A DNA stretch of 38,685 bases. It comes from Dehalococcoidia bacterium. Its GTDB lineage: Bacteria; Chloroflexota; Dehalococcoidia; GIF9; AB-539-J10. The translations under genes were made by a program, and so were the position numbers. The stretch spans positions 1-38,685 of the forward strand of contig SKVJ01000042.1 of NCBI GenBank assembly GCA_007129495.1, given 5' to 3'. The notes under the pieces were generated by a model. That model saw only the letters and a program-made list of their open reading frames with translations, did not search any database and was not told where the DNA came from. Positions 17,064 through 25,765 of this stretch are shown here, one piece after another (position 1 is the first letter of the stretch; every line of letters starts with the position of its first letter).

Positions 17064-17852
17064 TCAAGTAACCGGGATCAGGAACAGCCCCTGTGTATAG
17101 CCGCCGTCAACCACGAGGAAGTCACCCGTAACGAAGTCGGACGCCTTGCTCGCCAGAAACACAGCCGGACCGGCGAAGTCTTCAGGGGTACCCCATCGGC
17201 CCGCAGGTGTGCGCTCAAGCACATGCCGATCCAGTCCAGGGAAGTCCCTCCTGGCCTGCACGGTCAGTGGCGTGCTGATATAGCCGGGCAGGATCGCATT
17301 TACTTGTATGTTGTCGGGAGCCCAGGCAACAGCCAGGCTTCGCGTGAGCTGCAGCACTCCTGCTTTGCTGGCCGCGTATGGCGAAGTACGGCCTGAACCG
17401 ACTATCGAAGTGAGAGACCCGATGTTAATAATCTTCCCGCCGGTCTCTTTCATCACAGGATGCACAGCCTGAGAACAAAGGAACACGCTGCGTAGATTCG
17501 TGTCGATGATCCGGTCCCACTCGTCGACCGAGAAGTCCTGAGGCAGCTTGCGCACATTCATGCCGGCATTGTTGACGAGGATATCGATGCGTCCGAGCTC
17601 CCCCATCACCTGATCGGGCATGCGTTCAATGCTCTCGGGATCCTTTACATCCAGTTGTATGCAGAGAGTCTTCACTCCGAAGTCCTGCTCCAACTCCTGC
17701 GCCGCCGCGCCGCTCTTCTCCAGGTTCCGGGAGGCAATCACAATGGAGCATCCTGCGCCCGCGAGCCCGGCTGCGATCCCCTTGCCGATACCGCTGTTAC
17801 CTCCCGTCACAATGGCTACTTCACCGGTCAGATCAAATAGATGTGGATTCAA
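17064..17852 (-). CDS. SDR family oxidoreductase, paralogue of the convergent neighbour
   Basis: I choose the TTG at 17852 (NPHLFDLTGEVAIVTGG) because AAGGAGG sits five bases upstream and it aligns with the neighbour's MNLFDLTGKIAVITGG; an upstream ATG at 17939 would add 29 unlike residues. The 262-residue product has TGGNSGIG (16-23), NNAG (94-97), catalytic S146, Y159 and K163 (PYAASK), and the FVTGDFLVVDGGY end. It resembles 2-dehydro-3-deoxygluconate/gluconate dehydrogenase-type SDRs. After beta-2 it reads ASRN, again compatible with NADP(H). Its promoter shares a 480-bp region with the divergent TRAP operon, so co-regulation is plausible. Confidence 0.9.
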   Translation of the reverse strand: MNPHLFDLTGEVAIVTGGNSGIGKGIAAGLAGAGCSIVIASRNLEKSGAAAQELEQDFGVKTLCIQLDVKDPESIERMPDQVMGELGRIDILVNNAGMNVRKLPQDFSVDEWDRIIDTNLRSVFLCSQAVHPVMKETGGKIINIGSLTSIVGSGRTSPYAASKAGVLQLTRSLAVAWAPDNIQVNAILPGYISTPLTVQARRDFPGLDRHVLERTPAGRWGTPEDFAGPAVFLASKASDFVTGDFLVVDGGYTQGLFLIPVT

Positions 17853-18334
17853 AATGCCCTCCTTGCCTATACGCGTGACCCCAAGTGAGCGAGCACTGAA
17901 CTTCAACGTGGGGCGGCAGTGTCGCCAGATTCCGCTCATTTGTGCGACGTGGTCCCCGCGATGGTAGCAGAATCATTTTCATTTTTCGGCATGCCTTGAG
18001 TCCTACTCGACAGTGGTGCCGAGGTTCTGGATCTGGCCGAGTCGCTTGCTGCACACGGTCGTGCTCTCAAAGAATGTAGAGCCTGGTAGCGTCACCTATT
18101 GACATTCATCATTGCCGATTGGTACGTTCTACGTAGGGGGTGTCGGCATGGGATACCTGCCTTCGCGCCTTCAATTCGATCCCAACAGGCACAGAAGGCG
18201 CGATCCAGATTCACATATGGTGACATTCTTCAGCACAGTAATGGGGGTGAATATGATCTCATGACTGCCCCGGTTCTATTCGTATCACGCCCGTCCTTTT
18301 AGGAACGCTTGCAAGAGAAAAAGGAGGTGTCCAA
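17853..18334. promoter_or_regulatory. Divergent regulatory region, SDR gene and first TRAP operon
   Basis: This contains promoter-like TTGACA (18099-18104) followed 18 bp later by TACGTT (18123-18128), directed at the TRAP operon. An exact TACGT-TCT-ACGTA inverted repeat (18123-18135) covers that -10, suggesting a repressor site. The leader to the GTG at 18335 would be about 200 nt long. No intact gene is seen. Confidence 0.45.
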
Positions 18335-19447
18335 GTGTTCAACAAGACAAACAGGCTGCTTCAGGTGGGCCTGGCGGGGTCATTGTGTTTGGCGGTGCTG
18401 CTTTCCTCAGCACTGGTCGGATGTGCTCCAGCAAACGATGCTAACGGCGCACCCCCTGCCGCACCCACAGAACCAGACTACTATTGGCGCATGGCAAATT
18501 CATGGGTCCAGGAAGAGCGAAATGTGTCTATGCAGTTGTTCGCGGACCTTGTCAATCAGTATACGGACGGAAGAGTGCATATCGATTTCTATCCGGACGG
18601 CCTCCTCGGAACACACGATGAGATGTTCCACGCAGTTCAAGCTGGCGACATAGAAATAGCGAACGTATGTCCCTATGTCCATCTGATTCCGGGAGGCATG
18701 CTGAACTGGATGCCCTGGACCATCAGCACATACGACCAGCTGGCAGTCGCGGTTGACCGGAATGACGGTATCCTTTTCGACGTCATGACCGATGTCTATG
18801 ATGAAGTCGGTCTCCAACTGCTGTGGTTCACACCTATGGGTCCTTACGGCGTTGGCAGCAACGTGAGACCTATCACACACCCCGACGACTTCGAAGGCCA
18901 AGTAATGAGAGTCTCTGGCTCGCTCGGCTTCGTCCGCTGTGTACAGAATATGTCGGAGGGAACTGGTCTGGCCCTCGAGACAATTCCGTGGGCGGATGTA
19001 TATGGGGCTCTTGAACGCGGTGTTGTTGACTCGGCATGGAGCCTGTGGGGTTCGCTCATTGAAGAGCGCCACTACGAAGTCCTGACCTACTACACCGACC
19101 TGGGCTTTGGCTTTGACCAGAATAACGTGGCCATCAATCAACAACTGTGGCAGGGGCTGCCGCTTGACATCCAGGATGCGATCATGAAGGCAGGGGTGTT
19201 CGCTGAGGAACGGGATTTTGAGATTCACAGGCGTATAGATAAAGAGTATCAACTAGTACTCAGAGACTTCGGCTTGGAGATCCACTACCCGACGCCCGAG
19301 GAGAAGGCAGTCTTCCGTGAGAGGGCACGGATGGGTGAGGTCTGGGAGGAGCTATGTCTGCCGTGGTTTGAGGACCGATATCCGGACGGCAGAGCGAAGA
19401 TGAATGAGGTGTTGGCGGAACTGGATCATATCCTCGAGAATTACTAG
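18335..19447 (+). CDS. dctP: TRAP transporter solute-binding lipoprotein DctP (system 1)
   Basis: This 370-residue periplasmic/extracytoplasmic binding protein of a TRAP transporter is made from a GTG preceded by AAGGAGGT (18321-18328). The signal peptide ends in lipobox LVGC, with Cys about residue 30, so it is a lipoprotein, as expected in a cell with limited or no periplasm. The mature domain begins DYYWRMANSWVQEERNVSM and shows the family's FYPDGLLGTHDEMFHAVQAG and DDFEGQVMRVSGSLGF, where the Arg normally clamps a ligand carboxylate. It is followed by DctQ and DctM genes and then by two deacylases, so an N-acyl amino acid or similar carboxylate is the likely ligand. A 52-nt hairpin separates it from DctQ. 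Confidence 0.93.
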   Translation: MFNKTNRLLQVGLAGSLCLAVLLSSALVGCAPANDANGAPPAAPTEPDYYWRMANSWVQEERNVSMQLFADLVNQYTDGRVHIDFYPDGLLGTHDEMFHAVQAGDIEIANVCPYVHLIPGGMLNWMPWTISTYDQLAVAVDRNDGILFDVMTDVYDEVGLQLLWFTPMGPYGVGSNVRPITHPDDFEGQVMRVSGSLGFVRCVQNMSEGTGLALETIPWADVYGALERGVVDSAWSLWGSLIEERHYEVLTYYTDLGFGFDQNNVAINQQLWQGLPLDIQDAIMKAGVFAEERDFEIHRRIDKEYQLVLRDFGLEIHYPTPEEKAVFRERARMGEVWEELCLPWFEDRYPDGRAKMNEVLAELDHILENY

Positions 19448-19485
19448 CCTTGCTCCTGGCTTATTAGCCTAGAACAGCACTCACG

Positions 19486-19537
19486 ACCGCAGGGATGTGA
19501 GGTCCGATGATTCATCGCGACCTGCCATTCCTGCGGT
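19486..19537 (+). promoter_or_regulatory. Intercistronic hairpin between DctP and DctQ genes
   Basis: Arms at 19486-19508 and 19512-19537 pair as ACCGCAGG, ATG, AGGTC and CGAT blocks, about 20 base pairs with two internal loops and a small bulge. It starts 38 nt after the binding-protein stop. Such structures protect the upstream message and lower downstream expression, fitting the usual excess of binding protein over membrane subunits. Confidence 0.7.
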
Positions 19538-19559
19538 CCGGAGCGAATGGAGGTTAAGA

Positions 19560-20093
19560 GTGGCCCAGATGAAGACCTTGTTGAGGTCAATGCAGAGTCT
19601 TCTGCACAGGGTGGAACTCGTGTGGTGTATCCTTGGCCTTGCTGGTTGCACACTGCTCGTTTTTGTCCAGGTTATTAATCGTTGGCTAATACGCTACCCA
19701 CTCATGGGCATCGGTGATCTCGCCCTGTACGTGTTCGTTGCATTCATGCTGATAGCGGCCGCATATACCACATGGAATGAAGGACACATCTCCGTAGATT
19801 TCTTTCGTGATAAGTTCCTGTGGCACAGGCCACGGGGATTGTCCGTTCACAAGGCTTGCATGGTACTCATTGCACTGGCTGTAGCGCTGTCCATACTTCC
19901 TGCGACTCATAGATTCATGGCGGCAGCGATCCAATACCCGCAATATGGAACACTTGTCAGATGGTTCAACACCAGTTGGCTCCAGATAATGGTATTCGTG
20001 ATGCTGGCTCTCATTCTGTTGCACTTGATTGTGATTGCACAACGGGATATTCGTAACGTGATACATCAGTATCGCTCCGGGGACGAGGCTTAG
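19560..20093 (+). CDS. dctQ: TRAP transporter small permease DctQ (system 1)
   Basis: I start at GTG 19560 (VAQMKTLLRS) because GGAGGT lies five bases upstream; a longer frame begins at 19497 inside the hairpin and adds no homology. The 177-residue protein has four membrane helices at about residues 22-40, 52-71, 94-112 and 138-160. It contains QVINRWLIRYPLMGIGDLALYVFVAFML, here cited as two motifs: QVINRWLIRYPL and GDLALYVFVAF. The latter carries the family's acidic residue in helix 2. It forms the membrane complex with DctM two bases downstream. This pump uses ion gradients to import carboxylate-like ligands. Confidence 0.92.
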   Translation: MAQMKTLLRSMQSLLHRVELVWCILGLAGCTLLVFVQVINRWLIRYPLMGIGDLALYVFVAFMLIAAAYTTWNEGHISVDFFRDKFLWHRPRGLSVHKACMVLIALAVALSILPATHRFMAAAIQYPQYGTLVRWFNTSWLQIMVFVMLALILLHLIVIAQRDIRNVIHQYRSGDEA

Positions 20094-20095
20094 CC

Positions 20096-21427
20096 ATGGA
20101 TATCGGAGTTGTCGTCACGCTGGTCCTGTTCTTCGGAGGTATAGTCATCGGGCTTCCGATGGCCTGGGTGTTTCTCTCAAGCACTGTGGCAGGAATTCTG
20201 GTCACGGGCGGCTCTCTTGGATTCATACCCGGGACTGCATACCATGCGATCAACAGCTACATACTGATGGCTATTGCGTTCTTCATCCTGGCCGGAAATG
20301 TCATGGGCGAGGCAGGACTCGCTGACCGGATCATCCGCTTCAGTTACGCGCTGGTCGGCCGAGTCAAAGGCGGACTCATCAACGTGGGTATCGTTGCAAC
20401 GTTGTTCATGAGTGCCCTCACCGGCTCTTCGATCCCCTGCATTGCCGCACTTGTTCCACTGCTCGTTCCGCGCTTCGAAAGTTACGGATACCAGAGGAGG
20501 TACACCACGGCGGTATTGTGTTCCGCCAGCTTCCTCGGATACCTGATTCCACCAAGTGTGCCGGTCCTGATTTATTGTCTCGTTGCCGGAGAATCAGTCG
20601 CTGCAGTCTTCCTTTCAACGGTCATTCCCGGCCTGTTGCTGGCAGGCGGCTATATGGTACTGAACCGATTCATGGTCGGCCATTATATGCAGCCCTCCAC
20701 TGAGGTAGCGCACCAACCTGCCGGTTTCAAGGCCTCGGCTAAGGAAGTCGGAACATCGGCATGGAAGGCCTCTGCAGCCTTAGGACTGCCACTCATTGTT
20801 CTGGGTGGAATCTATGGCGGTGTATTCACACCAAACGAGGCAGGGGCTATCGCCGTCGTATACACGCTCTTCGTAGGACTCTTTGTGTACAGGGAACTGA
20901 AGAGAGACAAGTTCCTCGTGGTACTCAAGTCAACAGTGGTCACACTTGGCATGATAACACTGCTCCTGGCCTTCGGCACTGTATTCACCAGGTTTCTCAT
21001 CAGGGAAGGAGCTGCTCAGGCCCTCGCGGAGGGAATGATTGGAATGTTCGAGAGTAAGATACTTATTCTCCTAATGATGAACCTGCTACTGCTGGTACTT
21101 GGCATGTTCATCGATGGCATACCGATTCTTATCGTTGCTGTACCGTTGATCCTCCCACTAATCAGGGAACTGGGCATCAACAACGTGCAACTTGGAGCGA
21201 TCGTAGTCGTCAATATCGGGTTGGGAGTCGTCACTCCACCATATGCCATATCCATGTTCGTCGGTTCACGTCTGGGAGGTGTCCCATATGAACAACTGGT
21301 GAGGCCCATGGTTATGTTCTTGCTGATAGTGGGAATTCCTGTGTTACTGCTTGTGACATTCCTTCCTTGGCTGTCCCTCTGGCTGCCAACGGCGGTTGTC
21401 GGGCCAAGAATCGTCGGACCGTGGTAG
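20096..21427 (+). CDS. dctM: TRAP transporter large permease DctM (system 1)
   Basis: This 443-residue protein has the 11-12 helix plan of DctM in the ion-transporter superfamily. The N-terminal GGIVIGLPMAWVFLSSTVAGI, the helical-hairpin segment SALTGSSIPCIAALVPLLVPR near residue 105, GGIYGGVFTPNEAGAIAVVY near 240 (cited as GGIYGGVFTPNEAG), and NIGLGVVTPPYAISMFVGS near 370 are diagnostic. The membrane partner DctQ ends two bases before the ATG, indicating translational coupling. A deacylase starts 22 bp after its stop with its own ribosome site, so uptake and first hydrolysis step are likely one operon. Confidence 0.95.
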   Translation: MDIGVVVTLVLFFGGIVIGLPMAWVFLSSTVAGILVTGGSLGFIPGTAYHAINSYILMAIAFFILAGNVMGEAGLADRIIRFSYALVGRVKGGLINVGIVATLFMSALTGSSIPCIAALVPLLVPRFESYGYQRRYTTAVLCSASFLGYLIPPSVPVLIYCLVAGESVAAVFLSTVIPGLLLAGGYMVLNRFMVGHYMQPSTEVAHQPAGFKASAKEVGTSAWKASAALGLPLIVLGGIYGGVFTPNEAGAIAVVYTLFVGLFVYRELKRDKFLVVLKSTVVTLGMITLLLAFGTVFTRFLIREGAAQALAEGMIGMFESKILILLMMNLLLLVLGMFIDGIPILIVAVPLILPLIRELGINNVQLGAIVVVNIGLGVVTPPYAISMFVGSRLGGVPYEQLVRPMVMFLLIVGIPVLLLVTFLPWLSLWLPTAVVGPRIVGPW

Positions 21428-21449
21428 CCCCCAAGTCTAAGGAGGTTAT

Positions 21450-23015
21450 ATGTTCAACACGCTGCTGGTCGGCGGAATAATCGTTGATGGCACGGGAAAC
21501 GTTGGTTTTCCGGGAGCGGTCGCAATAGACTCCGACCGTATCAGGATACTCACAGGTGATGTGTCTTCTATCGACGCAGGCCACATCTTAGACGTATCTG
21601 GATGTATGGTGGCCCCCGGATTCATCGACGTCCATACCCATTCGGATCTCATGACACTGGCCGAACCTCTCAACGAGCCCAAGGTCTATCAGGGCATTAC
21701 CACGGAGTTGGTCGGACAGGATGGTGTGGGCTATGCACCTCTATCGGAATCAAGTCTACTAACCATGGTTCGGTACTACGCCGGGATTAACGGAAGCCCA
21801 CCACTCGACTACAACTGGCGATCGATGGCGGAGTACTTGCAACTATTCGAGGGAACCACGTCAGTCAATATTGGATCCCTGATGCCCAATTCCTGTCCGC
21901 GTCTCGAAGTTATAGGATGGGATAATCGACCTGCCACGGCCGATGAGATCCGAAGAATGCAGGAAATCGTAAGGCAGGCCATGTCTGAAGGCGCGCTGGG
22001 ACTGTCATCAGGGCTGAACTACGCACCGGGGGTGTATGCCAGCACTGAGGAACTCATACAACTGTGCAAGACGGTTGCTGCTCATGGCGGCGTTTATTGC
22101 ACTCATGTGCGATACGACCTGGGCGACCGTGCCCTCGACCCTTTCAGGGAGGCAATAAACATTGGAAAACGCAGCGGCTGTCCCGTGCAACTGACGCACT
22201 ATGCCACAAATTACGCGACACGTGGCAAGGCCGACAGACTTCTGGAGCTTGTTGACAAGGCAAGGCTAGTTGGCCTTGACGTGACGGTTGACTCGTATCC
22301 ATGGCCTGCGGGAAGTTCCGTACTACACATGTGTGTGCCCGTCTGGGCGCATGACGGCGGCCCGCAAGCCCTGCTTGAGCGGCTTAAGAATCCGGCCGAG
22401 CGCGCCAAGATGCGTACTCAAGGAGCGGGCAGCGTCTTGAATTACTCGGAGATGGTAATAAGTGCAATCGGAACCGAGAAGAACAGATGGTGCGAGGGGC
22501 GAACTGTAGCAGAGATTGCAGATGAGTTGAAGAAGGACCCATGGGACACGGTCTGTGACCTGATCATTGACGAGGATCTCTACGTCTCGTATTACGTTTT
22601 CAGCGGACACATGGACGACGTCAAACTCATTATGAGGCATCCCAGCCAGATGTTCTGCTCAGACGGCCTCAGAGTAGGAGGCAGACCAAATCCTCGTACA
22701 TACGGCACCTATCCCAAGGTGCTGGGGCAGATGGTTAGAGACGAGAAGGTTCTCCCCATGGAACAGGCGATTCGCAAAATGACGTCGTTCCCTGCGCAAC
22801 GGTTCGGGCTGAAAGACAGGGGCATTCTCCGTGACGGAATGAAAGCGGATGTCGTGGTGTTCGACCCCCTCACCGTCAGTTCCACTGCGACGTTTGAGAA
22901 TCCTAAACAATATCCACTCGGCATTGAATACGTGTTCGTTAATGGAGAAATGGTCGTAGAGCAGGGCACACACACCGGTGCCACACCAGGCCGTTCTGTC
23001 ACGCGGCGTGTTTAG
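21450..23015 (+). CDS. N-acyl-D-amino-acid deacylase family amidohydrolase, copy 1
   Basis: This 521-residue metal-dependent amidohydrolase is related to D-aminoacylases, which remove N-acyl groups from D-amino acids. The N-terminal beta domain precedes GFIDVHTHSD (H62, H64). THVRYD (about 219-224) and QLTHY (about 245-249) supply the two later metal-site histidines, and MFCSDGLR the catalytic Asp. In Alcaligenes D-aminoacylase a Cys bridges the metals in GNCG; here that loop is VGQDGVGY with Asp91, a variant common among relatives. The C-terminal beta domain ends KADVVVFDPLTV. A GGAGGT ribosome site precedes the ATG. Its adjacent paralogue starts about 45 bp later. Substrate acyl and side chains are unknown. 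Confidence 0.9.
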   Translation: MFNTLLVGGIIVDGTGNVGFPGAVAIDSDRIRILTGDVSSIDAGHILDVSGCMVAPGFIDVHTHSDLMTLAEPLNEPKVYQGITTELVGQDGVGYAPLSESSLLTMVRYYAGINGSPPLDYNWRSMAEYLQLFEGTTSVNIGSLMPNSCPRLEVIGWDNRPATADEIRRMQEIVRQAMSEGALGLSSGLNYAPGVYASTEELIQLCKTVAAHGGVYCTHVRYDLGDRALDPFREAINIGKRSGCPVQLTHYATNYATRGKADRLLELVDKARLVGLDVTVDSYPWPAGSSVLHMCVPVWAHDGGPQALLERLKNPAERAKMRTQGAGSVLNYSEMVISAIGTEKNRWCEGRTVAEIADELKKDPWDTVCDLIIDEDLYVSYYVFSGHMDDVKLIMRHPSQMFCSDGLRVGGRPNPRTYGTYPKVLGQMVRDEKVLPMEQAIRKMTSFPAQRFGLKDRGILRDGMKADVVVFDPLTVSSTATFENPKQYPLGIEYVFVNGEMVVEQGTHTGATPGRSVTRRV

Positions 23016-23061
23016 TCAGTGCCAGGAATCCCTACCGATACTGTGAATGCTGGAGGACGTG

Positions 23062-24648
23062 TTGTTTGACACACTGATCACCAATGGGACTATCGTGGAC
23101 GGCACAGGCAACGTAGGATACAAAGGGCATGTCGGCATCATTGGCGACCTCATGAGAGTATTCACCGGAGATGCATCACAAATCCAAGCTCACAATAAGA
23201 TCGATGCATCACACCTGACGGTGGCTCCGGGCTTCATCGACGCGCATACCCATTCCGGACTGATCGCTCTGGAGGACCCTCGCAACGAACCGAAACTTCG
23301 CCAGGGCGTTACAACGGAAATCATTGGTGTCGATGGTCTCGGATACGCACCGTTAAGCAGGGAGAACCTGGAATTGATGCTGTTGCGCAATGCCGGCCTC
23401 GATGGATACCCCAACATCACCTACGACTGGAGTTCGATTCCAGAGTATCTATCTCGATTCCGGCAGAAGACATCGGCCAATGTTGCCTATCTGCTACCAA
23501 ACAGTTGCCTTCGCGTCGAGACCACCGGATGGACTAATCGAAAGGCCACTCGTACCGAACTCGTGAAAATGAAAGAGATGATCCGTCAGGCTATGGCGGA
23601 AGGTGCAATCGGTATGTCGACAGGCCTGCAGTATCCTCCGGGGAGTTACGCCGATACGGATGAGTTGGTCCAATTGTGCGAAGTAGTGGCCGAGTGTGGT
23701 GGCATTCATGTAACCCATGTTCGCTATGATCTCGGCGACAGAATGTGGGATCCCTTCAAAGAAGCTGTGGTGATCGGACGGAGGAGTGGATGTCCAATCC
23801 ACATTTCACACTTCTTTGCAACAATCCCACTTCGCGGTAAAGCCAGTGACATGCTTCAGTTCGTAGACGAGGCAAGACGTGAAGGAGTGGATCTGACCTT
23901 CGATTCATACCCATGGCCCGCGGGCAGCACTATGTTGGACATCGTCTGCCCGCAGGAAGACTATTCGGGAGGACCTCAAGAATTGCTGGCTCGACTGCGC
24001 AATCCAACAGACAGAAGGCGAATGCGAGACCAAAGCACCCATCTGGTTGGACAGAAAGGAGCCATGGTCATCAGTGCGGTACGGACCGACAGCAACAAGT
24101 GGTGCGAAGGCCTGACCGTTCAACAGGTATCGGACAGGCTGGGCAAAGATCCGTGGGACACGGTGTGTGATCTCCTCGTTGATGAAGAGTTGGCGGTCGC
24201 CTTCTATAGCTTCAGTGGCGACATGACTGATGTACAGGTCATAGTCAGACATCCCTCTCATATGTTCTGTTCGGACGCCCTGAGAATAGGCGGGCATCCG
24301 AATCCACGAACGTATGCCACCTACCCCAGGATTTTGGGACAGCTTGTGCGAGATGATGCAGTACTGACGATGGAGCAGGCAATCCGGAAGATGACATCCT
24401 TCCCAGCACAGCGATTCGGACTCTCTGACCGGGGTCTCCTGCGAGACGGAATGAAGGCGGATATCGTAGTGTTCGACCCCTTTACAGTAAGTGGCGTCGC
24501 AACATTCGAGAACCCGTGTCAGTACCCTCTGGGCATCGAATATGTGTTTGTTAACGGTGAACTGGTGGTTCACGGGTACGAACATACGGGAACTCTTGCA
24601 GGACAGCCGCTTTCTCGGGTGAACGCTCGGGCAGGACAGGCCGGCTAA
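23062..24648 (+). CDS. N-acyl-D-amino-acid deacylase family amidohydrolase, copy 2
   Basis: I choose the TTG at 23062: GGAGG is five bases upstream and the start MFDTLITNGTIVDGTGNVG lines up exactly with copy 1 (MFNTLLVGGIIVDGTGNVG). An ATG at 23047 would put the ribosome site inside the gene. The 528-residue product shares the same blocks: AHTHSG (H62, H64; copy 1 has Asp after Ser), GVDGLGY with Asp91 at the Cys position, THVRYD, HISHF, MFCSDALR, and KADIVVFDPFTV. The two copies are clearly homologous over their whole length, roughly half identical by eye, so the duplication is old and probably allowed different acyl or side-chain specificities. Confidence 0.9.
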   Translation: MFDTLITNGTIVDGTGNVGYKGHVGIIGDLMRVFTGDASQIQAHNKIDASHLTVAPGFIDAHTHSGLIALEDPRNEPKLRQGVTTEIIGVDGLGYAPLSRENLELMLLRNAGLDGYPNITYDWSSIPEYLSRFRQKTSANVAYLLPNSCLRVETTGWTNRKATRTELVKMKEMIRQAMAEGAIGMSTGLQYPPGSYADTDELVQLCEVVAECGGIHVTHVRYDLGDRMWDPFKEAVVIGRRSGCPIHISHFFATIPLRGKASDMLQFVDEARREGVDLTFDSYPWPAGSTMLDIVCPQEDYSGGPQELLARLRNPTDRRRMRDQSTHLVGQKGAMVISAVRTDSNKWCEGLTVQQVSDRLGKDPWDTVCDLLVDEELAVAFYSFSGDMTDVQVIVRHPSHMFCSDALRIGGHPNPRTYATYPRILGQLVRDDAVLTMEQAIRKMTSFPAQRFGLSDRGLLRDGMKADIVVFDPFTVSGVATFENPCQYPLGIEYVFVNGELVVHGYEHTGTLAGQPLSRVNARAGQAG

Positions 24649-24730
24649 GCTTAGAAGTCAGCGTCAGCAGAGCGATAATCATGAAACGGACCAATTCAGA
24701 GATGAGAGTTCAGGAAGGAGGCAACTAACA

Positions 24731-25750
24731 ATGATCGCAGAAATCGGCAAACTGCCGCGAGTCAACCTTGGATTCTACCCCACCCCGATCACGAACGCCG
24801 CGCACCTGTCAGCAAGAATGGGAGGGCCCACTATATTCATCAAGCGCGAGGACCTCAGTGGTCTTGCGCTCGGAGGCAATAAATGCCGCAAGCTCGAATT
24901 CATACTGGCTGAGGCACAGCGGCAGGGAGCAACGGCGGTTATCAGCACGGCGAGCTCTCAGTCCAACTTCTGCCAGCAGTTGGCGGCTGCGGGACGGAAG
25001 CTTGGCATGAAGCCCAGCTTCGCCCTCATCAAGGGAGTACACACCGAGACCCAGGGCAATCTGCTGCTCCACAACATCCTTGACTCCGAGGTGGAGATCC
25101 TCGAAGTGGCGGACATGAACATGATGAAGGGTGACTTCATCAAGAACAAATGGGACGAGATGGCGGAGCGTCTGAAGTCGCAAGGAAAGCAACCGTTCAT
25201 CATGCGGCATACCCTCCCGGATATATCCGCGATTCTTGGTGTGGTCGGCTGGGTTAACGTAGCGGACGAGTTGAACGGCCAGTTCGAGACTCTTGGTATA
25301 GAGCCCGACTACGTGGTCCTGGCGAATGGTGGTGGCGGTACCCAGGCTGGGCTCGAGATAGGAGCCCGGCATCTCGGAGCGAAATGGAAGGTAGTTGGAA
25401 TCGCCGTACTTAACAACAGGGCGACCGCTACCCAGACAGTCGCTGAGCAGGCCAATGCCGCAGCAGAGTTCCTTGGTCTCGGGGTACGCCTCGATGCTGA
25501 AGAGGTGGAGGTCTACGACGAGTACATCGGCGAGGGATATGGCATCCCGACCAACCAGGGGATTGAGGCCATCCGTACGGTCGCTCAAACCGAAGCAATC
25601 TTCCTCGACCCGGTATACACATCAAAGGCGATGGCCGGCCTGGCTGACCTTGTCGCACAGGGTCGCTTCAAGCAATCCGACACCGTCGTCTTCATTCATA
25701 CCGGTGGCATACCGGCACTGTTCGCATATGACAAGGAGATTGCCCACTGA
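24731..25750 (+). CDS. D-cysteine desulfhydrase / ACC deaminase family PLP enzyme
   Basis: This 339-residue fold-type II enzyme has PLP-lysine K51 in LGGNKCRK, IKREDLSG (37-44) before it, and the substrate-carboxylate loop SQSN (S76-N79). The phosphate cradle is NGGGGTQAG. Relatives remove ammonia from D-cysteine (pyruvate, sulfide) or open the ring of 1-aminocyclopropane-1-carboxylate. The usual His after QSN in D-cysteine desulfhydrases is Phe80 here, and the next residues are CQQ, so the substrate may differ. A Tyr in LDPVYTSKA near residue 295 resembles the catalytic Tyr294 of ACC deaminase. GAAGGAGG precedes the ATG. Context suggests that it removes NH3 from a deacylated D-amino acid. 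Confidence 0.9.
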   Translation: MIAEIGKLPRVNLGFYPTPITNAAHLSARMGGPTIFIKREDLSGLALGGNKCRKLEFILAEAQRQGATAVISTASSQSNFCQQLAAAGRKLGMKPSFALIKGVHTETQGNLLLHNILDSEVEILEVADMNMMKGDFIKNKWDEMAERLKSQGKQPFIMRHTLPDISAILGVVGWVNVADELNGQFETLGIEPDYVVLANGGGGTQAGLEIGARHLGAKWKVVGIAVLNNRATATQTVAEQANAAAEFLGLGVRLDAEEVEVYDEYIGEGYGIPTNQGIEAIRTVAQTEAIFLDPVYTSKAMAGLADLVAQGRFKQSDTVVFIHTGGIPALFAYDKEIAH

Positions 25751-25765
25751 GGGCTATTATCTGAA

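Noticed and set aside
23905-24585. Minus-strand ORF of 226 codons
   Set aside because: It is antisense to the second deacylase; the coding strand has clear catalytic motifs.
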